From an uncultured Pseudomonadota bacterium (lineage in GTDB: Bacteria > Pseudomonadota > Gammaproteobacteria > Burkholderiales > Burkholderiaceae), in contig CAMLIZ010000157.1 of assembly GCA_946480245.1 (NCBI GenBank), positions 1 to 10,867 on the forward strand: a stretch of 10,867 bases of DNA. Reading direction: 5' to 3'. Both the position numbers and the translations under genes were made by a program. This document shows, one piece after another, positions 1 through 7,777 of the stretch. Each line of letters begins with the position of its first letter. Positions within the stretch are counted from its first letter, which is position 1. The notes below the pieces were generated by a model that was not told the DNA's origin, did no database searches, and worked only from the letters and a program-made list of their open reading frames with translations.

Positions 1-679
1 CGAGCGGCGCGGCGCCCAGCGCCGAGTAGGGCAGCGCGGCCTGGCCGGGCTGCGCAGCGGGCAGCGCGCTCTTGTCGGTGTCGCCTGCTGCGGCGGGCAA
101 CGTGAAGGCGGGCGGCGTGGTGGCCGCGCCGGCGTCGGCCTTGCGAGCGGTCGATGCCGTGGCGTCGGTGGCGGCGGCGGGCAGGCCGGGTGTCTTGCGC
201 CGGGCCGAGCTGGCGTCGGACAGTGCGGCAGCCGGGTCGGTGCCGGCCGCGGTGTCGGTTGTGGTGTGGGCCTTGCCGGCCGTGGGATCGGCCACCGCTG
301 CGCCTGCTGCTGGCGGCTGCGCCGCGCTCCAGCCGGGCAGCAGCGTGTCGAGGTGATGCGGGTCGGCGGCCGCGGGTGGCGCAGCCGCGGCCGCGTCGTC
401 GCCGTCCTTGGCCTCCTTGGCCTTGGCGTCTTTCGCGTCCTTGGGCTTGTCGGCCTTCTTGGTCTCGTTGTGTGCCGCGGGCTTGGCGTCGGCCTTCTTG
501 CCGGCGTTCGGCTTGTCGGCGGCCGAGGAGGGCTTGTCCTCGGGGGCGGCGGGCCGGCGTGCCTGCTGCAACTGCTGGGCGAATGAATCGGTGGGCGCGT
601 CCGCGGCAGGCGGCGGGCTGCCGGCCTGCGGTGCGGCCGGCGGCGTGGGGGTGAGGGCGTTGAGCGCGGGAGACAGCAT
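1..679 (-). CDS. fliK: FliK, flagellar hook-length control protein (5' part only)
   Basis: FliK is the secreted molecular ruler that sets hook length and switches the flagellar export gate from hook to filament substrates. The frame opens at an ATG at 679-677 and stays open for 226 codons to the window edge, so the C-terminal switch domain is not visible. The visible N-terminal part is low complexity, rich in Ala, Pro, Lys and Asp, with a Lys/Ala/Asp-rich block at about residues 45-95 and a short more conserved-looking stretch, LDTLLPGWS, at about 115-125. That composition is usual for FliK N-termini, which diverge strongly and are disordered. The start lies 11 nt after the fliJ stop, matching the fliF-K operon order; no strong ribosome binding site is seen. 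The identification rests mainly on position and composition. Confidence 0.85.
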   Translation of the reverse strand, partial: MLSPALNALTPTPPAAPQAGSPPPAADAPTDSFAQQLQQARRPAAPEDKPSSAADKPNAGKKADAKPAAHNETKKADKPKDAKDAKAKEAKDGDDAAAAAPPAAADPHHLDTLLPGWSAAQPPAAGAAVADPTAGKAHTTTDTAAGTDPAAALSDASSARRKTPGLPAAATDATASTARKADAGAATTPPAFTLPAAAGDTDKSALPAAQPGQAALPYSALGAAPL

Positions 680-690
680 GGCGGGCCCGA

Positions 691-1164
691 TCAGTTGAAC
701 TGGTTGACCATGCGCGAGGGCAGAGCGCTGTTCCAGCCCGAGCGCTGCGCGGCTTCGTCGGTGAGCTTCTGGTCCTGGCGGTCGGCGGCGCGGCGCTGCT
801 CCTGCTGGCGCCGCTCGATGATCTTGCGCACCGAGGCCACGCGCATCTCGCGCTCGGCCAGTTGCGTGCGCGCCTGTTCCAGCTGCACCTTGCTCTGCGC
901 CACCACCTGCGCCTGGTGCGCCACCGCCTGGTCCAGCCGCTCGTTGAAGCTCTGGTAGCACTGCACGATCTCGATCGCGCCGCGCTGCGCGAACTGTTGC
1001 GACCAGCGCTGCTGGTACTGGCCGCGATAGGCCTGCAGCTGCTCGGCCTGCGCCTGTGCGCCGTCGGCGCGCTGCTGCGCCTGCTGCAGCTGCAGCAGGG
1101 CCTCGTCGCGCTGGCTTTCGGCCTGCTGCAGCAGCACGGTGAGCGAATGAACGTCTTGGGTCAT
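691..1164 (-). CDS. fliJ: FliJ, flagellar export chaperone / ATPase stalk
   Basis: FliJ forms the central coiled-coil stalk of the FliI ATPase ring and couples it to the export gate; it also helps recycle chaperones. The product is 157 aa, the normal FliJ size (about 145-150), and almost wholly helical with long Gln/Ala/Glu/Arg heptad-like stretches at about residues 8-50 and 75-140, consistent with the family's two-helix antiparallel coiled coil. The ATG at 1164-1162 was chosen because it follows the fliI stop by 11 nt; the frame stays open further upstream, but that stretch is out-of-frame fliI sequence. The neighbours, fliI upstream and fliK downstream, give the canonical order. Sequence identity in this family is low, so the call leans on size, coiled-coil character and context. 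Confidence 0.93.
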   Translation of the reverse strand: MTQDVHSLTVLLQQAESQRDEALLQLQQAQQRADGAQAQAEQLQAYRGQYQQRWSQQFAQRGAIEIVQCYQSFNERLDQAVAHQAQVVAQSKVQLEQARTQLAEREMRVASVRKIIERRQQEQRRAADRQDQKLTDEAAQRSGWNSALPSRMVNQFN

Positions 1165-1175
1165 GGGCGGGTGCT

Positions 1176-2630
1176 TCAGGTGTTGGCCACGGTGGCGGCG
1201 AGCTGGCGCTTGGCGGCTTCGAGCGGTGCCACCTCGTGCATGTCCTGCTGCAGCAGTGTCATCAGCGCGGGATGGGCGCGCACGGCGGCGTCGAGCTCGG
1301 CGTCGTGGCCGGGGGCGTAGGCGCCGAGCTGGATCAGGTCGCGCGCCTTGTTGTACTTGGCCAGCAGCTGGCGCGCGCGGCGCGCGGCCTCCACGTGCTG
1401 GCGCGTGGCCACGGCCGTCATCACGCGCGAGATCGAGCGCTCCACGTCGATGGCCGGGTAGTGGCCACCCTCGGCCAGCTCGCGGCTGAGCACGATGTGG
1501 CCATCGAGGATGCCGCGCGCCGCATCGGCGATCGGGTCCTGCTGGTCGTCGCCTTCGCTGAGCACCGTGTAGAAGGCGGTGATCGAGCCCACGCCGTTGA
1601 GCCCGTTGCCCGAGCGTTCCACCAGCTGCGGCAGCTTCGCGAAGCAGCTGGGCGGGTAGCCCTTGGTGGCCGGCGGCTCGCCGATGGCCAGCGCGATCTC
1701 GCGCTGCGCCATGGCATAGCGGGTGAGCGAGTCCATCAGCAGCAGCACATGCTGGCCGCGATCGCGGAAGTGCTCCGCGATCGCGGTGGCGTACGTGGCG
1801 CCCTGCATGCGAACGAGCGGGGGCGCGTCGGCCGGAGCCGCCACCACCACGCTGCGCTTCAACCCCTCTTCCCCGAGGATGTCTTCGATGAATTCCTTGA
1901 CTTCGCGGCCGCGCTCGCCGATCAGGCCGACCACGATCACGTCGGCCTGCGTGTAGCGCGCCATCATGCCCAGCAGCACCGACTTGCCCACGCCGGTGCC
2001 GGCGAACAGGCCGATGCGCTGGCCGCGGCCCACCGTGAGCATGGCGTTGATCGCGCGCACGCCGGTGTCCAGCGGGGTGCGCACGGGGTCGCGGTCCATC
2101 GCGTTGATCGGGCGGCGGATCATCGGCTCGTTGTGCACCGTGGCCAGCGGGCCCTTGCGGTCCATCGGCGCGCCATGCGGGTCGACCACGCGGCCGAGCA
2201 GGCCGTCGCCCATCGGCAGGTGCAGCCCGCGGTCCTCGCTGCGGCGCCAGGGGTGGTTGTCGCGGCCCAGGCGCGGCGGCTGGCTGGGGGCCGGGCGCGG
2301 CACCACGCGCGCGCCGCTGGACAGGCCGTGGATCTCGCCGGTGGGCATCAGGAACGCGCGGTCGGCGTTGAAGCCCACCACCTCGGCCAGCACCGGCGGC
2401 TGGCCGTCGTCGTTGGGTGAATGCACCTCGCACACCGAGCCCACCGGCACGCGCACGCCGGCGGCCTCGAGCACGAGGCCGGTCACGCGCACCAGCGTGC
2501 CTTCGGTCTCCAGCGCGCGCGGCGCGGCCGCGTAGGCCTGCAGGTCGGCGAGGTAGCGCTCCCAGCGCTCCACCCGCTCGGCGGCCGCGCGCTGCACGGC
2601 CTGGAACTCGAACAGGTGCGTGCCGCTCAT
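1176..2630 (-). CDS. fliI: FliI, flagellum-specific export ATPase
   Basis: FliI is the cytoplasmic hexameric ATPase of the flagellar type III export apparatus, related to the F1 beta subunit. The 484-aa product has an N-terminal beta-barrel region (about 40-120), a Walker A P-loop GTGVGKS at 211-217, the GERGREV motif at about 238-244, a Walker B strand ending in LLLMD at about 296-300, and the family signature around [20 protein letters not shown] (about 325-345). The length is slightly above the usual 440-460 because of an extended N-terminus (about 25 extra residues), which still contains a helix suited to binding FliH. The start ATG overlaps the fliH stop in an ATGA tetranucleotide (2630-2627), implying translational coupling. 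All key catalytic motifs are intact. Confidence 0.98.
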   Translation of the reverse strand: MSGTHLFEFQAVQRAAAERVERWERYLADLQAYAAAPRALETEGTLVRVTGLVLEAAGVRVPVGSVCEVHSPNDDGQPPVLAEVVGFNADRAFLMPTGEIHGLSSGARVVPRPAPSQPPRLGRDNHPWRRSEDRGLHLPMGDGLLGRVVDPHGAPMDRKGPLATVHNEPMIRRPINAMDRDPVRTPLDTGVRAINAMLTVGRGQRIGLFAGTGVGKSVLLGMMARYTQADVIVVGLIGERGREVKEFIEDILGEEGLKRSVVVAAPADAPPLVRMQGATYATAIAEHFRDRGQHVLLLMDSLTRYAMAQREIALAIGEPPATKGYPPSCFAKLPQLVERSGNGLNGVGSITAFYTVLSEGDDQQDPIADAARGILDGHIVLSRELAEGGHYPAIDVERSISRVMTAVATRQHVEAARRARQLLAKYNKARDLIQLGAYAPGHDAELDAAVRAHPALMTLLQQDMHEVAPLEAAKRQLAATVANT

Positions 2631-3370
2631 GCGTCAGCCTCGCTGTCGTGCCACGGCACGCTCTGCCCCAGCGCCTGCGACGCCTGCTGCCAGCGCGCCT
2701 CGATGCGCGCGTCGATGCTGCCGGCGTCGCTTTCGATCAGGCAGCCGCCGCGTGCGATGGCGGCCGACGGCATCAGGCGCGCGCCACGCGCCTGCAGCGC
2801 CTCGGCTGCGCCTTGCGCCACCAGCGCCTGGTCCTGCGGGTTCACATGCACGCGGATGTGGCGCGCGCTCATCAACACCGCGTTCACGCCTTCGGTGGCC
2901 ACCTGCGCCACCAGCTCGGGCTGCACCGTGAGCTCGTGGCGCACCACCTGGCGCGCCAGCTGCGTGGCGGTGCGCGCCAGCGCGTCGGCCATCTGCTGCT
3001 CCAGCTCGCCCATCTGCGCGTCGAAGCTCTGCAGCAGCTGGCCGATCTGCGCGCTCATCTGCTGGGCGAAGGTCTGCTTGAAGCTGTCCAGCGCGACCAG
3101 CCCGTCGCGATAGCCATCCTGGTAGCCGGCCTGGCGCGCCTCGTGCAGCTGTGCCTGCACCTCGTCGGCGCTGGGTGCGGCGGGCGGCGCCTCGGGTGCG
3201 CCGTGCGGCGGCTGCGCCCTGGGCGCTTCGCCGAAGCCGCCGGGCTGCCAGCTGGCGAACTGGCCCAGCTCCTCGCGCGGGATGAAGCGCGCATAGCTGC
3301 TGGCCGGCTTGGCCGTGCCCTCGGGCGGCGGCACCGGGCGCGGGCCGCGGCGCTCAGACGAACTGGTCAT
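2627..3370 (-). CDS. fliH: FliH, export-ATPase regulator / stator
   Basis: FliH dimers bind FliI, hold it inactive, and link the ATPase to FliN at the C-ring, like the peripheral stalk of an ATP synthase. The 247-aa product has a Pro/Ala-rich, probably disordered N-terminus (1-70), then a helix with a short small-residue repeat ([10 protein letters not shown], about 80-90) resembling the GxxxG-type segment of FliH. A long Gln-rich helical region follows (about 95-150), then a C-terminal globular part (about 150-240) with the family-like stretch [14 protein letters not shown]. The start at 3370 lies inside the last codons of fliG (17-bp overlap), and the stop overlaps the fliI start. This tight packing supports co-translation of the export-ATPase genes. 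Confidence 0.94.
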   Translation of the reverse strand: MTSSSERRGPRPVPPPEGTAKPASSYARFIPREELGQFASWQPGGFGEAPRAQPPHGAPEAPPAAPSADEVQAQLHEARQAGYQDGYRDGLVALDSFKQTFAQQMSAQIGQLLQSFDAQMGELEQQMADALARTATQLARQVVRHELTVQPELVAQVATEGVNAVLMSARHIRVHVNPQDQALVAQGAAEALQARGARLMPSAAIARGGCLIESDAGSIDARIEARWQQASQALGQSVPWHDSEADA

Positions 3371-4349
3371 CGGCCCCCCCTTGCAGCACGATCTGGCCTT
3401 CGTCGGCCAGGCGGCGGACGGTCTTCAGCAGTTCCTTCTGCTCGGCCTCCACCTCGGACAGCCGCACCGGGCCGCGGCTTTCCAGATCCTCGCGCAGCGT
3501 CTCGGCGGCGCGCGTGGACATGTTCTTGAAGATCTTCTCGCGCAGCTCGGGCGTGGCGCCCTTCAGCGCGATCACCAGCGACTCGCTCTGCACCTCGCGC
3601 AGCAGCGCCTGGATGGCCTTGTCGTCCAGCTTCTCCAGGTCGTCGAAGGTGAACATGTTGTCCATGATCTTCTGCGCCAGCTCGTTGTCGGCCTCGCGGA
3701 TGTAGTCGAGCACCGAGGTCTCCACCGAGCTGCCCAGCATGTTGATGATCTCGGCGGCGGTCTTCACGCCGCCCAGCGTGGCCTTCTTCAGCTTCTCGCC
3801 GCCGGCCAGCACCTTGCTCATCACCTCGTTCAGGTCCTTCAGCGCGCTGGGCTGGATGCCGTCGAGCGTGGCGATGCGCACCAGCACCTCGTTGCGCTGG
3901 CGCTCGGTGAAGCACTTGAGCACCGAGCTGCTCTGCTCGTAGTCCAGGTGCACCAGGATCGCGGCCACGATCTGCGGATGCTCGTTGCGCAGCAGCTCGG
4001 CCACCGAGCTGGCGTCCATCCACTTCAGGCTCTCGATGCCGGTGATGTCGCTGCCCTGCAGGATGCGGTCGATCAGCAGGTTGGCCTTGTCGTCGCCCAG
4101 CGCCTTGCGCAGCACCGACTTTACGTACTCGTCGGTGTCGGCCACCAGCATGCTCTGCTCGGAGGCCACGGCCGCGAACTTGTCCAGCACGCCCTCGACC
4201 TTCTCGCGCGGGATGGCCTTCATGCGCGCGATGGTCTCGCCCAGGCGCTGCACTTCCTTCGGCTCGAGGTGCTTGAACACCTCGGCGGCTTCCTCCTCGC
4301 CGAGGGACATCAGCAGGATCGCCGCGTCTTCGAGACCTTGCTCATCCAT
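3354..4349 (-). CDS. fliG: FliG, flagellar motor switch / rotor protein
   Basis: FliG sits on the cytoplasmic face of the MS ring, binds FliF and FliM, and interacts with the MotA stator to generate torque. The 331-aa product matches the usual family length exactly. The N-terminal FliF-binding domain begins DAAILLMSLGEEEAAEVFKHL (8-28), the middle domain carries the FliM-binding EHPQ motif at 123-126, and the C-terminal domain has MFTF at 232-235. The C-terminal torque helix keeps the charged positions K263, R280, E287, D288 and R296, each one residue before its E. coli counterpart. The ATG at 4349 is preferred over an in-frame ATG at 4421 because it has a strong GAGGGG ribosome binding site 7 nt upstream (4362-4357) and gives the standard N-terminus. 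Its 3' end overlaps fliH by 17 bp. Confidence 0.98.
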   Translation of the reverse strand: MDEQGLEDAAILLMSLGEEEAAEVFKHLEPKEVQRLGETIARMKAIPREKVEGVLDKFAAVASEQSMLVADTDEYVKSVLRKALGDDKANLLIDRILQGSDITGIESLKWMDASSVAELLRNEHPQIVAAILVHLDYEQSSSVLKCFTERQRNEVLVRIATLDGIQPSALKDLNEVMSKVLAGGEKLKKATLGGVKTAAEIINMLGSSVETSVLDYIREADNELAQKIMDNMFTFDDLEKLDDKAIQALLREVQSESLVIALKGATPELREKIFKNMSTRAAETLREDLESRGPVRLSEVEAEQKELLKTVRRLADEGQIVLQGGADDQFV

Positions 4350-4434
4350 GTGTCGGCCCCTCGACGCGGGAGTACCGCGCCACTCCTCCGAGGGCAGGCT
4401 CGCTCGCGATGCGCTTGGCAACCGTCTTGCTCAT
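4342..4434 (-). other. possible 30-codon leader ORF between fliF and fliG
   Basis: A 30-residue open frame starts at an ATG that overlaps the fliF stop codon as ATGA (4434-4431). It begins MSKTVAKRIASEP and ends with a TGA (4344-4342) five bases past the first base of the fliG start codon. An AAGGG element about 10 nt upstream, inside the end of fliF, could serve as its ribosome binding site. The geometry would let ribosomes finishing fliF continue through the 81-nt gap and end on top of the fliG start, which has its own strong site. The peptide is not recognised and may be a chance frame; it is listed only because of the overlap pattern at both ends. Confidence 0.25.
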
Positions 4435-6095
4435 GCCACTTCGCCCTTGACCCAGCCGCGCACGATGTTGGCCACCGCCGCCGGGTTGTCCTTGGCCAGG
4501 CTGCGTGCGCCTTCGAGCTGGGTGCTCACGCGCGGCGCCTCCAGCGCAGGCAGCGTCACCTCGTCGGCCACCACGGCGTCGAGCTGCTTGCCCTTGTTGC
4601 CGGGCGGCGGCGCGACGGCGCGCAGGGCGGGGCGGATCAGGCCGAACACCACCAGCAGCGCCACCAGGGCCAGCGCGCCGGGCACCGCACCGGCACGCAC
4701 CATGTCGAGCAGCCAGGGCTGCTGCCACAGCGGCACGGCCTCGGGCTTGAGCGCGGGATCGGTCTTGAACGGCGCGTTGATCACGCGCACCGAGTCACCG
4801 CGCTGCTTGCTGAAGCCGATGCTCTCCTGCACCAGCGCGGTGAGCTTGTCGAGCTCGTCCTGCGTGAGCGGGGTGACGCTGGTCTTGCCTTTCGCATCCA
4901 CGTTGACGCGGTTGTTCACCACCACCGCGGCCGACAGGCGCTTGATCTGGCCGGTGGCGTTGCGCGTGACGCGCACCGTCTTGTCGAGCTCGTAGTTGGT
5001 GAGCTTGTCGCGCCGCGCCGCGCCGCCCTGCGGCTGCCCGCCCTGCGCGGCCTGCAGCGGCTGCGCCGGGCCGTTGATGGGCGCGGTGGCCGGCACCGGC
5101 GGCTGGTTGCTGGTGGCGCCCGGCACGCCGCCCGGCGTGGCCGACGCGCCGTTGGTGGATTCGGTGCTCTGCTGGCTGCGCACCGCGGCGCTGGCTGCGG
5201 CCTCGCCCTGGTTGGGCTTGTACTCCTCGGAGGTGGATTCCACCTGCGAGAAATCGACCTCGGCGGCCACGGTGGCGCGCAGGTTGTCGCGCCCGACCAC
5301 GGGCTCCAGGATGTCGAAGATGCGCTTTTGCAGCGTGGCCTCGATCTGGCTCACGTAGCGCAGCTGCGTGGCGTCCAGCCCCTCGTTGCCGCTGCCTGCG
5401 CCGTCGGTGTCGGACAGCAGGGTGCCGGTCTGGTCGAGCACGCTCACGGCCTTGGGCGCGAGCTCGGGCACGCTGGAGGACACCAGGTGCACGATGCCGG
5501 CGATCTGCGATCGATCCAGCGTGCGGCCGGGGTACAGCGTGAGCAGGATCGAGGCGCTGGGCTTCTGCTGCTCGCGGAAGAAGCCGTTCTGGTTGGGCAG
5601 CGCCAGGTGCACGCGCGCCGCCTGCACGGCGGCCAGCGAGGTGATGGAGCGCGTGAGCTCGCCCTCCAGGCCGCGCTGGAAGGTCAGGCGCTCCTGGAAC
5701 TGGGTTTGCCCGAAGCGGGCGTTGTCCATCAGCTCGAAGCCCACCACCGAGCCCTTGGGCAGGCCGGCCGAGGCCAGCTTGAGCCGCACGTCGTGCACCT
5801 TGTCGGCCGGCACCAGGATCGCGTTGCCGCCGTCGGCATGCTTGTAGGGCACGTTCATCTGCGACAGCTGGGCGATGATGTCGCCGCCGTCCTTGTCGGA
5901 CAGGTTGGCGTACAGCACCTTGTAGTCGCCCTGGCTGCTCCACAGCGTGAGCGCCACCACCACGGCCACCAGCGCCGCGGCACCGACACCGAGCATCAAC
6001 CGGGCCCGCGGCGGCATGCTGGCCAGGCGTGCGAAGGCGCCACTGGGCACGGGGGCCAGCGTGGGAGTGGCGGTAGGAGCGATCGCGTTGTCCAT
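4431..6095 (-). CDS. fliF: FliF, flagellar MS-ring protein
   Basis: FliF assembles the inner-membrane MS ring, the base for the rotor, rod and export gate. The 554-aa product is the usual family size. It has a first transmembrane helix at about 31-51, followed by the conserved periplasmic ring-building start (GDYKVLYANLSDKDGGDI, about 56-73) and a region with the family motif FGQTQFQERLTFQRGLEGEL (about 127-146). A Gly/Pro/Ala/Gln-rich variable loop lies at about 300-365, and a second transmembrane helix at about 468-487. The cytoplasmic tail ends NPAAVANIVRGWVKGE, the FliG-binding segment. It is the first gene of the minus-strand operon and diverges from fliE. The start gives a short cytoplasmic N-terminus before the first membrane helix; the ribosome binding site is weak. 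Confidence 0.98.
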   Translation of the reverse strand: MDNAIAPTATPTLAPVPSGAFARLASMPPRARLMLGVGAAALVAVVVALTLWSSQGDYKVLYANLSDKDGGDIIAQLSQMNVPYKHADGGNAILVPADKVHDVRLKLASAGLPKGSVVGFELMDNARFGQTQFQERLTFQRGLEGELTRSITSLAAVQAARVHLALPNQNGFFREQQKPSASILLTLYPGRTLDRSQIAGIVHLVSSSVPELAPKAVSVLDQTGTLLSDTDGAGSGNEGLDATQLRYVSQIEATLQKRIFDILEPVVGRDNLRATVAAEVDFSQVESTSEEYKPNQGEAAASAAVRSQQSTESTNGASATPGGVPGATSNQPPVPATAPINGPAQPLQAAQGGQPQGGAARRDKLTNYELDKTVRVTRNATGQIKRLSAAVVVNNRVNVDAKGKTSVTPLTQDELDKLTALVQESIGFSKQRGDSVRVINAPFKTDPALKPEAVPLWQQPWLLDMVRAGAVPGALALVALLVVFGLIRPALRAVAPPPGNKGKQLDAVVADEVTLPALEAPRVSTQLEGARSLAKDNPAAVANIVRGWVKGEVA

Positions 6096-6275
6096 GGGTG
6101 GCTTGAAGAGGGTTCAGGCACGAACACACCGGCAAACGGCCGGATGGCACGGATTCTTGGTGAACGCCCCCGGGGCGAATGCGGGGAACAGGCCCCGATT
6201 CGGCCGGCACTTCCCCCCTTCGGGTGCCGCGGCGCTGCTTACGATGCAGGTCACGGTGCCCCTCAACCCCCTGCC
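6096..6275. promoter_or_regulatory. divergent fliF / fliE intergenic region
   Basis: This 180-bp spacer separates the outward-facing fliF and fliE genes and must hold promoters for both. It contains an inverted repeat, CGGCAC (6205-6210) and GTGCCG (6224-6229), separated by 13 nt, and a GC-rich near-palindrome around 6166-6178. A TGGCAC at 6145-6150 recalls the upstream half of a sigma-54 promoter, but no GC doublet sits at the required distance. No clear sigma-28 site was found either. The promoter role is inferred from gene orientation, not from a recognised motif. Confidence 0.5.
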
Positions 6276-6611
6276 ATGGACCTGAAGCTCAAACCCTTCG
6301 ACTTCGCGCAAGCGGTGGCGCGTGCCGGCCTCGGCACCGACGGCCGCCCGCTGGCGCCGAAGGTGGGCAAGAGCACCGGCGTCGAAGCGCCCAGCTTCTC
6401 GCAAGCCATGACCCAGGCACTGCGCGGCGTGAGCGACACGCAGCACGAGGCCGAGCGCCTGCAGCGCGAAGTGCAGCTCGACAACCCGACGGTGAGCCTG
6501 GAGGAGACGATGGTGGCCATGCAAAAGGCGCAGATCGGCTTCCAGGCCACGGTGCAGGTGCGCAACCGGCTGGTGCAGGCCTACTCCGACATCATGAACA
6601 TGCAGGTGTGA
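6276..6611 (+). CDS. fliE: FliE, MS ring-rod junction protein
   Basis: FliE joins the MS ring to the proximal rod and is needed early for export of rod and hook proteins. The 111-aa product matches the family length (about 100-115). The C-terminal half carries the conserved signature: NPTVSLEETMVAMQKAQIGF (about 70-89), then an NRLVQAYSDIMNMQV end typical of rod-type helices. The ATG at 6276 gives the expected MDLKL... start; the region upstream is open in frame but looks non-coding and a strong ribosome binding site is absent. It diverges from fliF, an arrangement also known in enterobacteria and Burkholderiales, and a small lipoprotein gene follows 4 nt later, probably on the same transcript. 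Confidence 0.97.
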   Translation: MDLKLKPFDFAQAVARAGLGTDGRPLAPKVGKSTGVEAPSFSQAMTQALRGVSDTQHEAERLQREVQLDNPTVSLEETMVAMQKAQIGFQATVQVRNRLVQAYSDIMNMQV

Positions 6612-6615
6612 CGCC

Positions 6616-6948
6616 ATGACCCGGCGCTCGAGCGAACCGCCTGGTGTGCGCCGATGGCCGGCGTTGGCCGTTGCCGCGGCCGCTGTCGTGCTGCTGGGCG
6701 GGTGCGCGAGCACCGATGTGCGACGCCTGGCCACCGACGGCCCGGCCGCCTACGAACTGCGCGGCCGCCACCTGCAGACCCTGGGCGAACGCGCCGACGC
6801 GCTGTGCCCCAAGGGCCACGAGGTGGTGCGCCAGTGGGAGCGACGGCACACGTCGCCTGCGGGCGACCGCTGGTGGGAACCGGCCGTGGCCTGGGCCGAA
6901 GGCGCGGAGGCCGACCAGGCGCAGATGACGGTTCAGTGCAAAGGCTGA
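6616..6948 (+). CDS. small lipoprotein of unknown function downstream of fliE
   Basis: The 110-aa product begins with Arg-rich residues, then a hydrophobic segment (14-28) ending in the lipobox LGGC, which places the lipidated cysteine at residue 30. The mature part is about 80 aa and charged, with two further cysteines (C64 in ALCPKGHEV and C108 in VQCK) that could form a disulfide. This arrangement resembles small secreted proteins with a 'CPxGY/H' and a C-terminal 'V.CK' cysteine, but I cannot name a family. The gene starts 4 nt after the fliE stop, suggesting co-transcription, though nothing shows a flagellar role. It is the last chromosomal gene before the integron cassettes and shares the high GC of the flagellar genes. 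Confidence 0.8.
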   Translation: MTRRSSEPPGVRRWPALAVAAAAVVLLGGCASTDVRRLATDGPAAYELRGRHLQTLGERADALCPKGHEVVRQWERRHTSPAGDRWWEPAVAWAEGAEADQAQMTVQCKG

Positions 6949-7195
6949 GGCCTGCAGGCACCCAACCTACCCCTTTGCTTCTTGCGATGGACAGCGCGCG
7001 TGTGGCGCGGATATCCTGCGCCCACTGACGCAGGCGAACGTCCTCTTTGGTGGTCGCTAATTGCCTGCGCTGTCCACTATCAAGCCGAGATGCGCTCGCC
7101 GTGCTCAGGCGAAACAAGGACTTAGGGGAGGTCGATGTCCAATATCAACTTATCGATCAGCTGGCAATGTGGACGGCGTGTGTCGTCGAAAACAC
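6949..7195. other. left flank of the cassette array, no gene seen
   Basis: About 250 bp lie between the lipoprotein gene and the first cassette junction. I see no convincing gene on either strand and no integrase-like reading frame. The stretch holds a hairpin, CCTGCG (7015-7020) with CGCAGG (7029-7034), not followed by a T-run, and a larger inverted repeat listed separately. By cassette orientation this is where an attI site, cassette promoter and integrase gene would normally sit. No matching -35/-10 pair could be assigned. Confidence 0.6.
6988..7076. repeat. perfect 10-bp inverted repeat with 69-nt spacer
   Basis: TGGACAGCGC at 6988-6997 is the exact reverse complement of GCGCTGTCCA at 7067-7076. 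The enclosed segment contains GGATATCC and the CCTGCG/CGCAGG hairpin. Size and spacing resemble an attC site, but the arms lack the GTTRRRY / RYYYAAC core, so it is not called one. It may be a folded regulatory region or a scar of an earlier event. Confidence 0.6.
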
Positions 7196-7203
7196 GTTAG
7201 GTG
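7190..7203 (+). repeat. left cassette junction: attI-like or relic attC core site
   Basis: The core GTTAGGTG at 7196-7203 is preceded by AAAACAC. It is a real junction rather than a chance match, because the first nine bases (GTTAGGTGC) are exactly complementary to the inverse core GCACCTAAC of the cassette that follows (7593-7601). No inverse core or stem partner is seen to its left, which argues for an attI-type simple site or a truncated attC. The AAAACAC lead-in resembles the A-rich sequence before the core of attI1 in class 1 integrons; this likeness is from memory. Confidence 0.6.
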
Positions 7204-7696
7204 CCTACGAAAGTCGCAAGGCGGAGGCATGCAGAGCGAGACAAATGCAAGGTTGCGGAGGCGTGCGGAGCGCGTCTCGCTTTCGGCCGTCGGCGCTGCG
7301 GCACGGGTTGCTGAGTGGTGCGGCTATTCGCCTCTACCCGGCTTGTCTTGTGGCAGGTAAGGGCCGCGCTCGCGCGCTTCGTAGTACTGGAGCGGTTGGC
7401 TTGCTTTGCCAATCGTCGAAGGTCGCATGGTTGGCGGTCACTGAAGGCAAGAATGCAAGCCCTGCGCTGGCGCGCAAGGCAAATGCAAGGCCAGCGCTGC
7501 GTAGCCAGGTCAGCCGAAGCACCGGCCTTCGGCCCGTGCTGCAGGGGTTGGAGCGCGGGTCACGGGTGAAAATGCACCGCATGCAAAGCCTTGCACCTAA
7601 CCCGTCGTTCGAGCGGACATCTTTTAGCCGGTTGCACCAGGCAGTGGTTCATCATGCCTCGCGCAGCCGGCTAAAAGCCGCCGCTCAACTCCAACG
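7197..7696 (+). mobile_element. cassette 0: no convincing gene, structured, repeated words
   Basis: This 500-bp cassette includes its attC at the right end. Open frames exist on both strands, one running straight through the attC, but none has a plausible start, ribosome binding site or protein-like composition. It does contain structure: a hairpin at 7518-7540 (AGCAC, mismatch, GGCC, TTC loop and the complements), and a stem GCGCTGGC (7464-7471) with GCCAGCGC (7490-7497). The word AAATGCAAGG occurs at 7243-7252 and 7481-7490, a close variant at 7451-7460, and CGCATGCAAAGC at 7578-7589 near the attC. It may encode a small RNA or carry regulatory sequence; integron cassettes encoding small RNAs are known in Xanthomonas. 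Confidence 0.7.
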
Positions 7697-7702
7697 TTAG
7701 GT
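7595..7702 (+). repeat. attC1 (108 nt, divergent form)
   Basis: Inverse core ACCTAAC (7595-7601) and core GTTAGGT (7696-7702). The outer left arm contains CGAGCGGAC like the other sites, and the right arm GCCGCTCAA. The central part is longer than in the others and has a perfect 10-bp stem, TTTTAGCCGG with CCGGCTAAAA. Several arm bases differ from attC2-7 (CCCGTCGTTCGAG; CAACTCCAAC), and it lacks the ATG found in the others. Confidence 0.93.
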
Positions 7703-7777
7703 GACCCGAAATCCATCCGCCGCAAAGGCTCTCCGGTCCCAGCGCTGAAGTCAACTATCCAGAGGAAATGGAGCGAT

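Noticed and set aside
1236..2420. Long plus-strand open frame opposite fliI
   Set aside because: It is the antisense of a clearly identified gene; GC-rich codon bias keeps the opposite strand free of stops. Its His/Ala/Arg-rich composition is typical of such shadows.
6145..6160. Sigma-54 promoter for fliE (TGGCACGGATTCTTGG)
   Set aside because: The GG is present, but the downstream GC is not found at the required 10-nt distance, and the TTG that follows is displaced by one base.
3309..6611. 1100-codon plus-strand open frame opposite fliG and fliF
   Set aside because: It is antisense to fliG and fliF and only becomes real in its last 111 codons, which are fliE.
7015..7034. Rho-independent terminator after the lipoprotein gene
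   Set aside because: The 6-bp hairpin is real, but no run of T follows it.
7047..7700. 217-codon frame running through the left flank, cassette 0 and attC1
   Set aside because: It crosses the cassette junction and translates the attC itself (NPSFERTSFSRL...), has a TTG start without a ribosome binding site and no protein-like features. Such attC translations often appear as spurious hypothetical proteins.
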